Shown here in pieces: positions 1 through 6,669 of a stretch of DNA of 42,718 bases (its first letter is position 1; each line of letters starts with the position of its first letter). The stretch is from Candidatus Omnitrophota bacterium (GTDB taxonomy: Bacteria; Omnitrophota; Gorgyraeia; Gygaellales; Profunditerraquicolaceae), in assembly GCA_028712175.1 (NCBI GenBank), contig JAQTQQ010000011.1, forward strand, positions 1 to 42,718, given 5' to 3'. The notes under the pieces were generated by a model. That model was not told the origin of the DNA and did not search any database. It saw only the letters and a program-made list of their open reading frames with translations. The position numbers and the translations under genes were made by a program.

Positions 1-370
1 CCTGCCCCTCTTCTAATACAACTTTTTCAAAAACCTCTTTACAAAGTTTGCGTGCGCCCGCTTCTTGCGGCATGAAAATTAACCCCGTACCGTATAATCC
101 CAAACCGGGCAAATCAATCCTATTGTCTTTGGCAACTCTTCTAAAGAAATCATCCGGGGTCTGAATTAAAATACCTGCACCATCACCGGTCCTAGGATCC
201 GCTCCGCATGCCCCGCGGTGAGAAAGCCTTCTTAAGACTTCCAACCCTTGTTTTATGATTTCATTACTTTTTACACCTTTTATATTGCAGACAAACCCCA
301 CCCCGCAGGCATCATGCTCAAAACCCGGATCATATAAACCTTGTTTTTGCGGAAAATGCGTATATCTCAT
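1..370 (-). CDS. gltB: Glutamate synthase large subunit, N-terminal part (cut by window edge)
   Basis: This is the first 123 codons of a glutamate synthase large chain, the enzyme that turns glutamine plus 2-oxoglutarate into two glutamates. The visible part is the class II glutamine amidotransferase domain. The translation carries the family hallmark LYDPxxEHDACGVGFV near residues 12-27, where the Cys becomes the N-terminal nucleophile after propeptide removal, followed by LSHRGACGADPRTGDGAGI. The ATG at 368-370 overlaps the stop of the upstream fis-type gene in an ATGA overlap, so translation is probably coupled. With glnA, glnK and amtB nearby it completes the GS-GOGAT route. The rest of the gene lies outside the window, so synthase and FMN/Fe-S domains cannot be checked. 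Confidence 0.95.
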   Translation of the reverse strand, partial: MRYTHFPQKQGLYDPGFEHDACGVGFVCNIKGVKSNEIIKQGLEVLRRLSHRGACGADPRTGDGAGILIQTPDDFFRRVAKDNRIDLPGLGLYGTGLIFMPQEAGARKLCKEVFEKVVLEEGQ

Positions 371-750
371 ATTCTTGTTTTCCAATTACTTACATCAATA
401 CCCAGTTTTTTGATTTTTGCGCGCATAGTGTTGCGGTTAATGCCAAGAATCCGCGCGGCCTTAAGCTGATTGCCTTCACAGCGCTCTAGGGCCTGCTCAA
501 GCAAAGGTTTTTCTATTGCCTCTAGGACAGATTTATATAATACACCTTTCTTCTCATCAAACAAAGATCTTTGGAGCTCCACCGCCCGGTCTTTGATAAA
601 AGCCAAATCCCTGATACAATCTTTCTTTACTAAGCGAATTACATCATTATTGCCCGTATTTAGAGATAAATCATACCCTTCCTGCGCTAACATCTTAGTC
701 AAAACCTCTTTTGCTTTAATTTCATCATCAGTTATCAATATTGTAATCAT
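367..750 (-). CDS. Short NtrC-like regulator: receiver remnant plus Fis DNA-binding domain, no AAA+ domain
   Basis: A 127-residue protein. Residues 1-45 look like the first part of a response-regulator receiver (ILITDDE, then an alpha-1-like helix), but the stretch that would carry the phospho-accepting Asp is absent. Residues 70-120 match the C-terminal Fis-type helix-turn-helix of NtrC, with LLEQALERCEGNQLKAARIL followed by GINRNTMRAKIKKLGI. The central AAA+ sigma-54 activator domain is missing, so it should bind DNA but not activate sigma-54 polymerase. I chose the internal ATG at 748-750 because the conserved fold starts there and the upstream extension falls in the terminator leader. Its stop overlaps the gltB start, which suggests it regulates or reports on gltB. 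Function is inferred from domain content only. Confidence 0.8.
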   Translation of the reverse strand: MITILITDDEIKAKEVLTKMLAQEGYDLSLNTGNNDVIRLVKKDCIRDLAFIKDRAVELQRSLFDEKKGVLYKSVLEAIEKPLLEQALERCEGNQLKAARILGINRNTMRAKIKKLGIDVSNWKTRI

Positions 751-782
751 TTTATGCCTAAAATTTATGCAGGTTGAGCCAG

Positions 783-828
783 AAAAAAAACGTTCACTTT
801 GGCAGAAAATGCCCGCCATCATGAACGT
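783..828 (-). terminator. Intrinsic terminator in the fis-gltB leader
   Basis: On the minus strand ACGTTCA (828-822) pairs with TGAACGT (796-790). An inner helix is formed by GGCGG (817-813) and CTGCC (805-801). A run of eight T follows at 790-783. It lies between the promoter motif and the fis start at 750, so it must be bypassed for expression. Its 5' arm shares bases 826-823 with hairpin P2. Confidence 0.85.
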
Positions 829-869
829 CTATGTTCTATTATTTATTTTATAAGCACTACAACGTGCCT
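823..869 (-). promoter_or_regulatory. Putative ANTAR-type P1/P2 antiterminator hairpins of fis-gltB
   Basis: P1 spans 852-869 with a six-base-pair stem (AGGCAC with GTGCTT, one G-U pair) and hexaloop GTTGTA, which has G at position 4 but G rather than A at position 1. P2 spans 823-836 with GAAC pairing GTTC around hexaloop ATAGAC, matching A1 and G4. P2 uses the same GTTC that forms the 5' arm of the terminator, so the two folds exclude each other. The 15-nt linker between P1 and P2 is longer than in the sigma-gene leader. Known ANTAR targets need paired hexaloops with A1 and G4. P2 fits fully and P1 partly. Confidence 0.6.
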
Positions 870-874
870 ATATA

Positions 875-904
875 TACAAGTAAAGAAAGTACTATTTTGG
901 TAAC
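875..904 (-). promoter_or_regulatory. Two-box promoter motif GTTACCA-N13-TTTACTTGTA (copy 1, fis-gltB)
   Basis: GTTACCA occupies 904-898 and TTTACTTGTA 884-875 on the minus strand, separated by exactly 13 bases. The same boxes and spacing recur before glnA (3410-3439) and the porin-amtB-glnK unit (6102-6131), while the bases between the boxes differ. It sits about 5 bases before hairpin P1. I read it as the promoter of this unit, perhaps for the ECF-like sigma factor encoded at 6131-6655. The promoter identity is inference. Confidence 0.65.
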
Positions 905-922
905 CTGATTTATTCGTTTAAA

Positions 923-1010
923 ACTTCGTGGTCGATGGACGATGGACGATAAAAATTTCATTAATGAATGATTTTATCGACTATCGTCTATAGACTATCG
1001 ACTATGAAGT
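923..1010. repeat. Imperfect inverted repeat with 7-8 base internal periodicity
   Basis: The left arm (923-954) contains GATGGACGATGGACGATAAA and the right arm (972-1010) reads TTTTATCGACTATCG, CTATAGACTATCG and ACTATGAAGT. The outer ends ACTTCG and GAAGT, and the TTTTATCG segments, are complementary. The arms are themselves built of short repeats of the GACTATCG kind. It lies just after the glnA stop and could form a long hairpin. It resembles dispersed intergenic repeats rather than a gene. Confidence 0.7.
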
Positions 1011-1017
1011 TTTTAAG

Positions 1018-3213
1018 CTACTTAATAAAAAGCATCTCGCGGTACTTAGGCAGATCCCAGGCATCATCAGAAACTACGCACTCCAGCTGATCCACATGCT
1101 TTCTAATATGCTCCATTAAAGGTTTAAGCTCGGAAAAATAAATCTCCGCCCGTTTTTCGTCGCTTGCCTTCTTGGCCTTTTCAAGCAATTTCAACATCTC
1201 TGTGGCATTCTTACGGACATAGTAAATTTTTGCCACTACGTCGCAGAGATGCTCTTTTTTGTCCTTTAATGCGTCCTGATTTACCCTAAGGCCTGCACTT
1301 TTCTTAAGCCTGAATAATTCATCTAAAGTAGAAGCAAGAAGTTTCTCGTATTTATAACCAGCCGGAACCACCGAAGCATTTACCATTTCGTTCAAGGTAT
1401 TAGCCTCAATTTCTAAGGTAAGATTATACATATGCATCCAGATATGATAACGCGCAATAAGCTCTTCTCGGGAAAAAACCCTATATTTCTCAAAAAGGAC
1501 AACATTCTCTTTTTTAGTCAAAGCCTCCAAAGACTCGTAAGTAGAGGCAACATTCGGGAGCCCGCGTTTTTTTGCCTCTTTAATCCATTCCTGCGCGTAG
1601 TTATTTCCCTCAAAACGGATAGCCTTAGTTTCTCTTACGATTTTAGAGATCACTTGCAAGACACTTGCGTTAAAATCCTTGCCTGTCGAGGTAGTTTTCC
1701 TAATCTGCTCGGAGACATAATCGAGGCTTTCGGCAATAATCGTATTAATTATCGCAATCGGAGTAGAAATATTCTGCGATGAACCTACGGCACGGAATTC
1801 AAACTTGGCCCCGGTAAATGCAAAAGGAGAGGTGCGATTCCGGTCAGTGGAATCTTTATTAAATTTAGGAAGGCGCCCAATCCCAAAATCCATGATATCA
1901 GATTTAGAGACTTTGGACTTAACCCCTTTTTCAATCATATCCAGAATCTTGGTTAATTGTTCACCCAGAAATACGCTAATAATTGCAGGAGGCGCTTCAT
2001 TAGCACCCAGCCGGTGCTCATTGCCTGCCAATGCCACAGATGCACGCAGAAGATCGCCATGCAGATAAACTGATCTTAATACGGCAGCTAAAACCGCCAG
2101 AAATTGCAGGTTATCTTCCGGAGTCTGCCCGGGATTAAGCAAATTATTGCCCTGGTTATCCGCCAACGACCAGTTCAGGTGTTTTCCGCTTCCGTTAATA
2201 CCGGCAAATGGTTTTTCATGCAAAAGACAAACCATTCCGTGCTTTAAAGCAATTTTTTTCATCAGCTCCATCAACAGCTGATTATGGTCAGCGGCAATAT
2301 TCGATTCCTCAAAAACCGGGGCAAATTCATACTGATGGGGGGCAACCTCATTGTGACGAGTCATTACCGGTATACCCAATTTATATGCCTCTTCGGCTAC
2401 TTCAAACATAAAATTAAGTACGCGTTCTTTGATCGTTCCGAAATATTGATCCTCCAATTGCTGCCCTTTAGGGCTGGGGGCCCCGACCAATGTGCGGCCG
2501 GTCATGATCAAATCCTGGCGCAGATTATAATAATTTTTGTCGATTAAGAAATATTCCTGCTCCGCTCCGCAAGTTGAGAAAACCTTTTTTACATCTTTAT
2601 GCCCGAATAATTTTAACAGGCCTATGGCCGCTCTATTTAATGCTTCATCCGAACGCAAAAGCGGTAATTTTTTATCCAATGCTTCGCCGTGATAAGAAAT
2701 AAATATTGTAGGGATACACAATGTTTTACCAAGTTTGCTTTCTACGATAAAAGCGGGGCTTGAAGGGTCCCAAGCAGTATAGCCTCGTGCTTCAAAGGTC
2801 GCGCGGATTCCGCCCGAAGGGAAGCTCGATGCGTCAGGCTCCCCCTGAATAAGCTTGTTGCCGGAAAATTTTTCGATAACTTTACCCGGCCCGGTAAGCG
2901 AAATAAAACTATCATGTTTTTCCGCGGTAAGCCCGGTCATCGGCTGGAACCAATGGGTATAATATGTAGCGCCCTTATTTATCGCCCAATCTTTCATTGC
3001 GCCGGCAATCTCATTTGCCTGGGCTAAAGAAATTGTTTTGCCTTCGGAAATCCAGGTCTTAAACGCCTCAAAGGTATTTTTCGAAATATGCTTCTGCATA
3101 GTTTCCGTACTGAAAGTATTATACCCAAAATAAGTAGAGACTTTTTTCGGTGCCTCTACCTTATCTAACGCCAAACTTTTAATGTTAAACAAAGCCCTCT
3201 GTCTTATGCTCAT
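1018..3213 (-). CDS. glnA: Glutamine synthetase type III
   Basis: ATP-dependent ligation of ammonium to glutamate. The 731-residue length and the sequence identify the large GSIII class rather than the ~450-residue GSI. Visible hallmarks are the N-terminal GSIII block with SFPSGGIRATFEARGYTAWD, the catalytic stretch EVAPHQYEFAPVFEESNIAA and the following HEKPFAGINGSGKHLNWSL. The start is the ATG at 3211-3213 because it follows a strong AGGGAGGA ribosome site. A longer open frame upstream runs through the leader hairpins and is rejected. It has its own leader, a two-box promoter motif and a terminator. It lies between glnK upstream and the fis-gltB pair downstream. Confidence 0.95.
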   Translation of the reverse strand: MSIRQRALFNIKSLALDKVEAPKKVSTYFGYNTFSTETMQKHISKNTFEAFKTWISEGKTISLAQANEIAGAMKDWAINKGATYYTHWFQPMTGLTAEKHDSFISLTGPGKVIEKFSGNKLIQGEPDASSFPSGGIRATFEARGYTAWDPSSPAFIVESKLGKTLCIPTIFISYHGEALDKKLPLLRSDEALNRAAIGLLKLFGHKDVKKVFSTCGAEQEYFLIDKNYYNLRQDLIMTGRTLVGAPSPKGQQLEDQYFGTIKERVLNFMFEVAEEAYKLGIPVMTRHNEVAPHQYEFAPVFEESNIAADHNQLLMELMKKIALKHGMVCLLHEKPFAGINGSGKHLNWSLADNQGNNLLNPGQTPEDNLQFLAVLAAVLRSVYLHGDLLRASVALAGNEHRLGANEAPPAIISVFLGEQLTKILDMIEKGVKSKVSKSDIMDFGIGRLPKFNKDSTDRNRTSPFAFTGAKFEFRAVGSSQNISTPIAIINTIIAESLDYVSEQIRKTTSTGKDFNASVLQVISKIVRETKAIRFEGNNYAQEWIKEAKKRGLPNVASTYESLEALTKKENVVLFEKYRVFSREELIARYHIWMHMYNLTLEIEANTLNEMVNASVVPAGYKYEKLLASTLDELFRLKKSAGLRVNQDALKDKKEHLCDVVAKIYYVRKNATEMLKLLEKAKKASDEKRAEIYFSELKPLMEHIRKHVDQLECVVSDDAWDLPKYREMLFIK

Positions 3214-3268
3214 TTCTTCCTCCCTTGCCTGCCGTCCTGCCTCAGGGCAGAAAAAACAGGTTTTGCAT

Positions 3269-3274
3269 ATTATA
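3269..3274 (-). promoter_or_regulatory. Possible second glnA promoter (-10 TATAAT)
   Basis: A perfect TATAAT lies about 55 bases before the glnA start, downstream of the leader terminator. The best -35 candidate is TGGTAA 18 bases upstream, a poor match. If real it would give terminator-independent basal glnA expression. A small CTGCC-CTGA-GGCAG hairpin follows at 3237-3250, immediately upstream of the ribosome site. Confidence 0.3.
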
Positions 3275-3304
3275 AGGAATACTTGACTTATTTTACCACA
3301 ATCA

Positions 3305-3344
3305 GAATAAAATAAAAGAGGCATTCTTAAGATACCAGAACGCC
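3305..3344 (-). terminator. Intrinsic terminator in the glnA leader
   Basis: GGCGTTCT (3344-3337) pairs with AGAATGCC (3327-3320) across a nine-base loop, with one G-U pair. It is followed by the T-rich tail TCTTTTATTTTATT. As in the other nitrogen leaders, the 5' arm contains GTTC, the 3' arm of the presumed P2 hairpin. Confidence 0.6.
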
Positions 3345-3403
3345 CGTCCACTACTGCTTTGGCGGGCTGTCCGACAACGCTTTAGTGGCGGACGCCCCTG
3401 TTC
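3338..3403 (-). repeat. glnA leader P2-like hairpin interrupted by a 52-base repeat
   Basis: GAAC (3403-3400) and GTTC (3341-3338) are the arms found in the gltB leader P2. Here they are separated by AGGGGC, then a 52-base GC-rich segment (3393-3342), which ends ACGGGC. Both AGGGGC and ACGGGC fit the A1/G4 hexaloop rule. Removing the 52 bases restores GAAC-AGGGGC-GTTC. The inserted piece is two hairpin units of about 26 bases (GTCCG with CGGAC, GCCCG with CGGGC) and is flanked by a GGGC repeat. No P1 hairpin is visible here. Confidence 0.5.
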
Positions 3404-3409
3404 TTTTAA

Positions 3410-3439
3410 TACAAGTAAAGAACCCGGGATTCTGGTAAC
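3410..3439 (-). promoter_or_regulatory. Two-box promoter motif GTTACCA-N13-TTTACTTGTA (copy 2, glnA)
   Basis: GTTACCA at 3439-3433 and TTTACTTGTA at 3419-3410 have 13 bases between them, identical boxes and spacing to the copies before fis-gltB and porin-amtB-glnK. It lies downstream of the glnK stop, 196 bases before the glnA start, and precedes the leader terminator. Confidence 0.65.
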
Positions 3440-3480
3440 TTAAGTTTTTCTTCACAGGAAAATTTGCTTGTCAGCAAACA

Positions 3481-3819
3481 TTATACGGCGTTATCCCCGT
3501 TTTCTCCCGTACGTATCCTTATAGCGTCTTCAACTGGATAAACAAATATTTTTCCGTCACCTATCTCCCCGGTTTTAGCGCTGTCAATAATGACTTTACT
3601 GATGCGCTTAAGATCTTCATCTTTAACAATAATCTCTATTTTGGTTTTTGGCAGCAGTTCAACTTTATACTTCTCACCCCTCCATTGCTGGACAACACCT
3701 TTTTGCTTACCGTGGCCTTCAATCCCGGAGATCATAATTCCGGTAACGCCTGCCAGACTGAGGGCATTACGGACACAATCAACGCTTTCGGGCCTTATGA
3801 TAGCTTCGATTTTCTTCAT
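3481..3819 (-). CDS. glnK: P-II nitrogen regulatory protein
   Basis: A 112-residue P-II signal protein that reads 2-oxoglutarate, ATP/ADP and often covalent state, and controls AmtB and other nitrogen targets. It begins MKKIEAIIRPE, and the T-loop KQKGVVQQWRGEKYKVELLPK carries Tyr51, the usual uridylylation site. Position 46 is Trp instead of the common Tyr. The B-loop and C-terminal region (TGEIGDGKIFVYPVEDAIRIRTGE) are intact. The start follows the amtB stop by 23 bases, and amtB-glnK pairing is the classic arrangement. It belongs to the porin-amtB-glnK unit. Confidence 0.95.
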   Translation of the reverse strand: MKKIEAIIRPESVDCVRNALSLAGVTGIMISGIEGHGKQKGVVQQWRGEKYKVELLPKTKIEIIVKDEDLKRISKVIIDSAKTGEIGDGKIFVYPVEDAIRIRTGENGDNAV

Positions 3820-3842
3820 TTTAGCCTCCTTAACATAAAATA

Positions 3843-5165
3843 TTATTCACCCTTAATGTCAATAAATGTATAAGCCGGTTTCCTGCCATAAAATTCAGGA
3901 TACGCGGAATTGCCGTGTTCACCGATATCAAGCCCCTCGATTTCCTCTTTTAGGGAAACCCTAATACCCATTGTGTATTTAAGTCCAAGCCAGAAAACAA
4001 GAGAAATCAAAAAGGTAAATACTCCTACTCCCAAAACACCGTATAGCTGAGCGATTAAAAGTTTTGTTCCTCCTCCATAGAACAAACCACTTCCGCTAGC
4101 GATCCCGGCTATCTTATCTTGCGAAAATAACCCCACGCAAACCGTACCAAAAACGCCGTTTACTAAATGCACTGAAAGCGCTCCCACAGGATCATCAAGC
4201 CTCAGCCTGTCAAACATAATAACAGCTAAAACAACGAGCATCCCGGCGGCAAAACCGATAATAAGCGAACTAGGAACACTTACAAAAGCACAAGATGCTG
4301 TTATGGCCACTAACCCGGCCAAACAGCCGTTCAAAGTCATGCCTAGATCCGGTTTACCTAACAATGCCCATGACAATAACGTAGCGCTAATAGTTGCCAT
4401 GGCTGCAGCCATGTTGGTAGTAATAGCAACATGGCTGATAGCTACAGGATCGGCCGACATTGTGGATCCGGGATTAAATCCGAACCATCCAAACCAAAGC
4501 ACAAAAGTTCCCAAGGTTGCCATTGATAAATTATGACCGGGAATTGGATTAACCCTTCTATTTACGTATTTCCCAAAACGCGGACCCAAGACCATAATAC
4601 CGGCCAAGGCCGCCCATCCTCCTACCGAATGCACAACAGTTGAGCCGGCGAAATCAAACATGCCTTTTAACTGCAGCCACCCTCCTCCCCAAATCCAATG
4701 GCCTACTATGGGATAAATAAACATAGCCATAATAAAGGAAAAAACTATGAATGAACCATACTTAATACGTTCAGCCACAGCACCCGAAACAATAGTAGCG
4801 GCTGTTCCACAGAAAACCAGCTGAAAGAAGAATTTTGCCCACATCGGAACCCCTGTCCAGGAAAGAGCGGAATAAACGCCTTTATAAGCTTCGCCGGTTG
4901 CCGGAGAATTATCTAAACCGCTGGCGAAGAAAAGCCCTTTTAAACCGATTAAAGGATTTCCATCTCCAAACATAAACCCCCAGCCAAGAAACAAAAAACC
5001 CAATGAAGATACCGCAAAAACCACGAAATTCTTAGAAAGAATATTTACGCAGTTTTTTGAACGGGCAAACCCTGATTCAACCATAGCAAAACCCAAGTTC
5101 ATGAAGAATACCATTTTTGCGGTTATTAAAACCCAAATTGTATCGATGATCACCTTCATATCCAT
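3843..5165 (-). CDS. amtB: Ammonium transporter
   Basis: A 440-residue inner-membrane Amt/MEP/Rh channel with about eleven transmembrane segments. Family motifs include GFAMVESGFARSKN near the N-terminus, the twin pore histidines in VVHSVGGWAALAG and SVHLVNGVFGT, and FVLWFGWFGFNPGS. The cytoplasmic tail EEIEGLDIGEHGNSAYPEFY is the stretch that meets P-II. There is no N-terminal signal peptide, as in many Amt proteins outside the proteobacteria. It starts 10 bases after the outer-membrane protein stop and is followed by glnK. Confidence 0.95.
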   Translation of the reverse strand: MDMKVIIDTIWVLITAKMVFFMNLGFAMVESGFARSKNCVNILSKNFVVFAVSSLGFLFLGWGFMFGDGNPLIGLKGLFFASGLDNSPATGEAYKGVYSALSWTGVPMWAKFFFQLVFCGTAATIVSGAVAERIKYGSFIVFSFIMAMFIYPIVGHWIWGGGWLQLKGMFDFAGSTVVHSVGGWAALAGIMVLGPRFGKYVNRRVNPIPGHNLSMATLGTFVLWFGWFGFNPGSTMSADPVAISHVAITTNMAAAMATISATLLSWALLGKPDLGMTLNGCLAGLVAITASCAFVSVPSSLIIGFAAGMLVVLAVIMFDRLRLDDPVGALSVHLVNGVFGTVCVGLFSQDKIAGIASGSGLFYGGGTKLLIAQLYGVLGVGVFTFLISLVFWLGLKYTMGIRVSLKEEIEGLDIGEHGNSAYPEFYGRKPAYTFIDIKGE

Positions 5166-5175
5166 AGCTGCCTCC

Positions 5176-5979
5176 TTAGAAATTAATATCTATTTGAAAT
5201 GTGACCGTATCGGTTAAGTTGCGATTATTGTAAATGTCATAGGCAACAAGCGCTGAGATATCCTTAGTAAAGCTCCAGGCAAAACCGGCGTTTAATGCTC
5301 CATAAGAAGACTGCGTCCCCTGATAATCAACGCATAGCCATAATTTTGGGCTTATCTCTGTCATAACGCGTTCCCAGGCTATCAGCGCCCCGGAGTTATC
5401 CCGCAGCCCTTCTTTATCCCGTAGCAATTTTCCATTCCCCACAAAATAGCCTCCTGAAACTCTTCCTAAATTGACCTTACCTATATTAACTGTCTTAGCA
5501 ACCCTGCCATACCAGAGGTTATAATTAGTCCTATTGGCCCTCGTACCCATGTCATAGGAACCCACGGCGACAGCAGGCATATACTTAAAATAAGCGTCCT
5601 CAGGTACGCCGAATTTAAAATTAAAATACCAGGGAGTTGAATCATAAAAAGAACCAAACCCTTTCTTATAATCAAAACCACTCTCTGCCATAACCTTCCC
5701 CAACGGCTTCCAAAACCTGCCTAAAAGGTTCTCTTCGGGATTATCCGATAATAAACTAAAAGTGAGCCCATAAACTTGCTGGACATAATTATGTTGATCA
5801 TAATTATCAACGCTGGTCCCCTTGGAAGTAGTGGGAGCATAAATATCCACCCCCACATGGATCCTTTTATATGGCTGGATATCTGTTGACGGCGCCCAGA
5901 TAAGCGTGGAAGGAGTAGCATATGCATTTGATAGAAAAAAGGTATAGCAAACCGCTAAAATCAATCCTAATCGTTTCAC
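5176..5979 (-). CDS. Outer-membrane beta-barrel protein of the ammonium-uptake unit
   Basis: A 267-residue exported protein. Residues 1-21 form a Sec signal peptide (MKRLGLILAVC...SNAYA). The rest alternates polar and hydrophobic residues with many aromatic girdle positions, and the chain ends in Phe, the usual barrel-assembly signal. I do not recognise a named family. The GTG start at 5977-5979 is chosen for the AAGGAG site 8 bases upstream and the signal peptide. As first gene before amtB and glnK it may be the outer-membrane entry for ammonium or amines, but this rests on context. Its leader carries a two-box promoter motif, hairpins and a terminator. Confidence 0.7.
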   Translation of the reverse strand: MKRLGLILAVCYTFFLSNAYATPSTLIWAPSTDIQPYKRIHVGVDIYAPTTSKGTSVDNYDQHNYVQQVYGLTFSLLSDNPEENLLGRFWKPLGKVMAESGFDYKKGFGSFYDSTPWYFNFKFGVPEDAYFKYMPAVAVGSYDMGTRANRTNYNLWYGRVAKTVNIGKVNLGRVSGGYFVGNGKLLRDKEGLRDNSGALIAWERVMTEISPKLWLCVDYQGTQSSYGALNAGFAWSFTKDISALVAYDIYNNRNLTDTVTFQIDINF

Positions 5980-6033
5980 TGTTTATCTCCTTTCTAATTC
6001 CGCCCGAAAATGTTAGCGAAAAGGCGTCTGGTT

Positions 6034-6063
6034 AAAAAAATAGCGCTCTATTTCTAGAACGCT
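6034..6063 (-). terminator. Intrinsic terminator in the porin-amtB-glnK leader
   Basis: AGCGTTCTA (6063-6055) and TAGAGCGCT (6050-6042) form nine base pairs (one G-U) closed by a GAAA tetraloop. An A and seven T follow at 6041-6034. It lies 55 bases before the porin start and is strong enough to block the operon unless bypassed. Confidence 0.9.
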
Positions 6064-6091
6064 GATGTTTAAATCTTACACTTCAATGTGT
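6055..6091 (-). promoter_or_regulatory. Putative ANTAR-type P1/P2 hairpins of porin-amtB-glnK
   Basis: P1 (6078-6091) is ACAC-ATTGAA-GTGT, a hexaloop with A1 and G4. P2 is weaker: AAC (6069-6067), hexaloop ATCAGC (6066-6061) and GTT (6060-6058), extendable past a bulged C at 6057. Its loop has A1 but A at position 4. The P2 3' arm GTTCTA lies inside the 5' arm of the terminator, so the two are exclusive. The core AACAT....GTTC resembles P2 of the gltB leader. Confidence 0.5.
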
Positions 6092-6101
6092 TTTACACCA
6101 T

Positions 6102-6131
6102 TACAAGTAAAAAATATCTCAGCCTGGTAAC
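6102..6131 (-). promoter_or_regulatory. Two-box promoter motif GTTACCA-N13-TTTACTTGTA (copy 3, porin-amtB-glnK)
   Basis: GTTACCA at 6131-6125 and TTTACTTGTA at 6111-6102 with 13 bases between. The first base of the motif is the last base of the sigma-gene stop codon, so the promoter is directly abutted to that gene. It is followed by P1, P2 and the terminator. Confidence 0.65.
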
Positions 6132-6655
6132 TAAATTTTATCTAAATACTTCTGAGCTTTGGCCCTGATCTTCTGCGTCATCTTTACAACACTGACATGA
6201 GAAATGCCCATATGCCTGCCTATTTCCCTGGTAGTCAAACCCTGGCTAAAATACTTAAACAGCTTTTTTTCTTTTGAATTAAAACCGTTATTTTGAATGT
6301 TTTGGGCCAGAAATTTATTATGCAGGTCAAACCGGCAATCCTCACAAGACCAATACTTGCCCAGAATATCCTCTATTGTTGCTTCTTCATTTACGCTTAA
6401 AGCCGCATCAATGCTAATAATATTGGAACGCTCATTTATCTTGCGAATATAATTTTTCAAGTGAAAATAACAACCCTGCAAAATATAGCTGTCTGTTTTA
6501 TCGCAAAGTTTACCTTTTACAAAATTGCTCCAAAGGTAGATTGACGCTTCCTGATACAGGTCATCATGGCTAAAGGAGCGAGAATGTCCGTTCAGGCGCC
6601 AGGCAATACGTTTTATGGTTGGAGATAACTTTTGGTGCAGCTCTTCAAAGCTCAT
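6131..6655 (-). CDS. ECF-like RNA polymerase sigma-70 family factor
   Basis: A 174-residue protein with the two-domain plan of a small alternative sigma factor. Residues 5-80 resemble region 2 (FSHDDLYQEASIYLWSNF, then LKNYIRKINERSNIISID). Residues 125-172 resemble region 4, with the helix-turn-helix LTTREIGRHMGISHVSVVKM. A CxxC pair (Cys104, Cys107) lies in the linker, so metal or redox sensing is possible. No anti-sigma gene is adjacent. The gene sits between its own leader-controlled promoter and the nitrogen units. The ATG at 6653-6655 follows an AGAGGAG site. I infer that it reads the GTTACCA/TTTACTTGTA promoters. A non-sigma helix-turn-helix regulator is the main alternative. Confidence 0.75.
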   Translation of the reverse strand: MSFEELHQKLSPTIKRIAWRLNGHSRSFSHDDLYQEASIYLWSNFVKGKLCDKTDSYILQGCYFHLKNYIRKINERSNIISIDAALSVNEEATIEDILGKYWSCEDCRFDLHNKFLAQNIQNNGFNSKEKKLFKYFSQGLTTREIGRHMGISHVSVVKMTQKIRAKAQKYLDKI

Positions 6656-6669
6656 CTTTAGTCTCCTCT

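Noticed and set aside
470-853. Plus-strand open frames across the whole window
   Set aside because: They overlap well-supported minus-strand genes or leaders, lack domains and ribosome sites, and read as antisense shadows.
3214-3351. N-terminal extension of glutamine synthetase by 46 residues
   Set aside because: It runs through the leader and has no homology, while the ATG at 3211-3213 has a strong ribosome site and begins the conserved protein.
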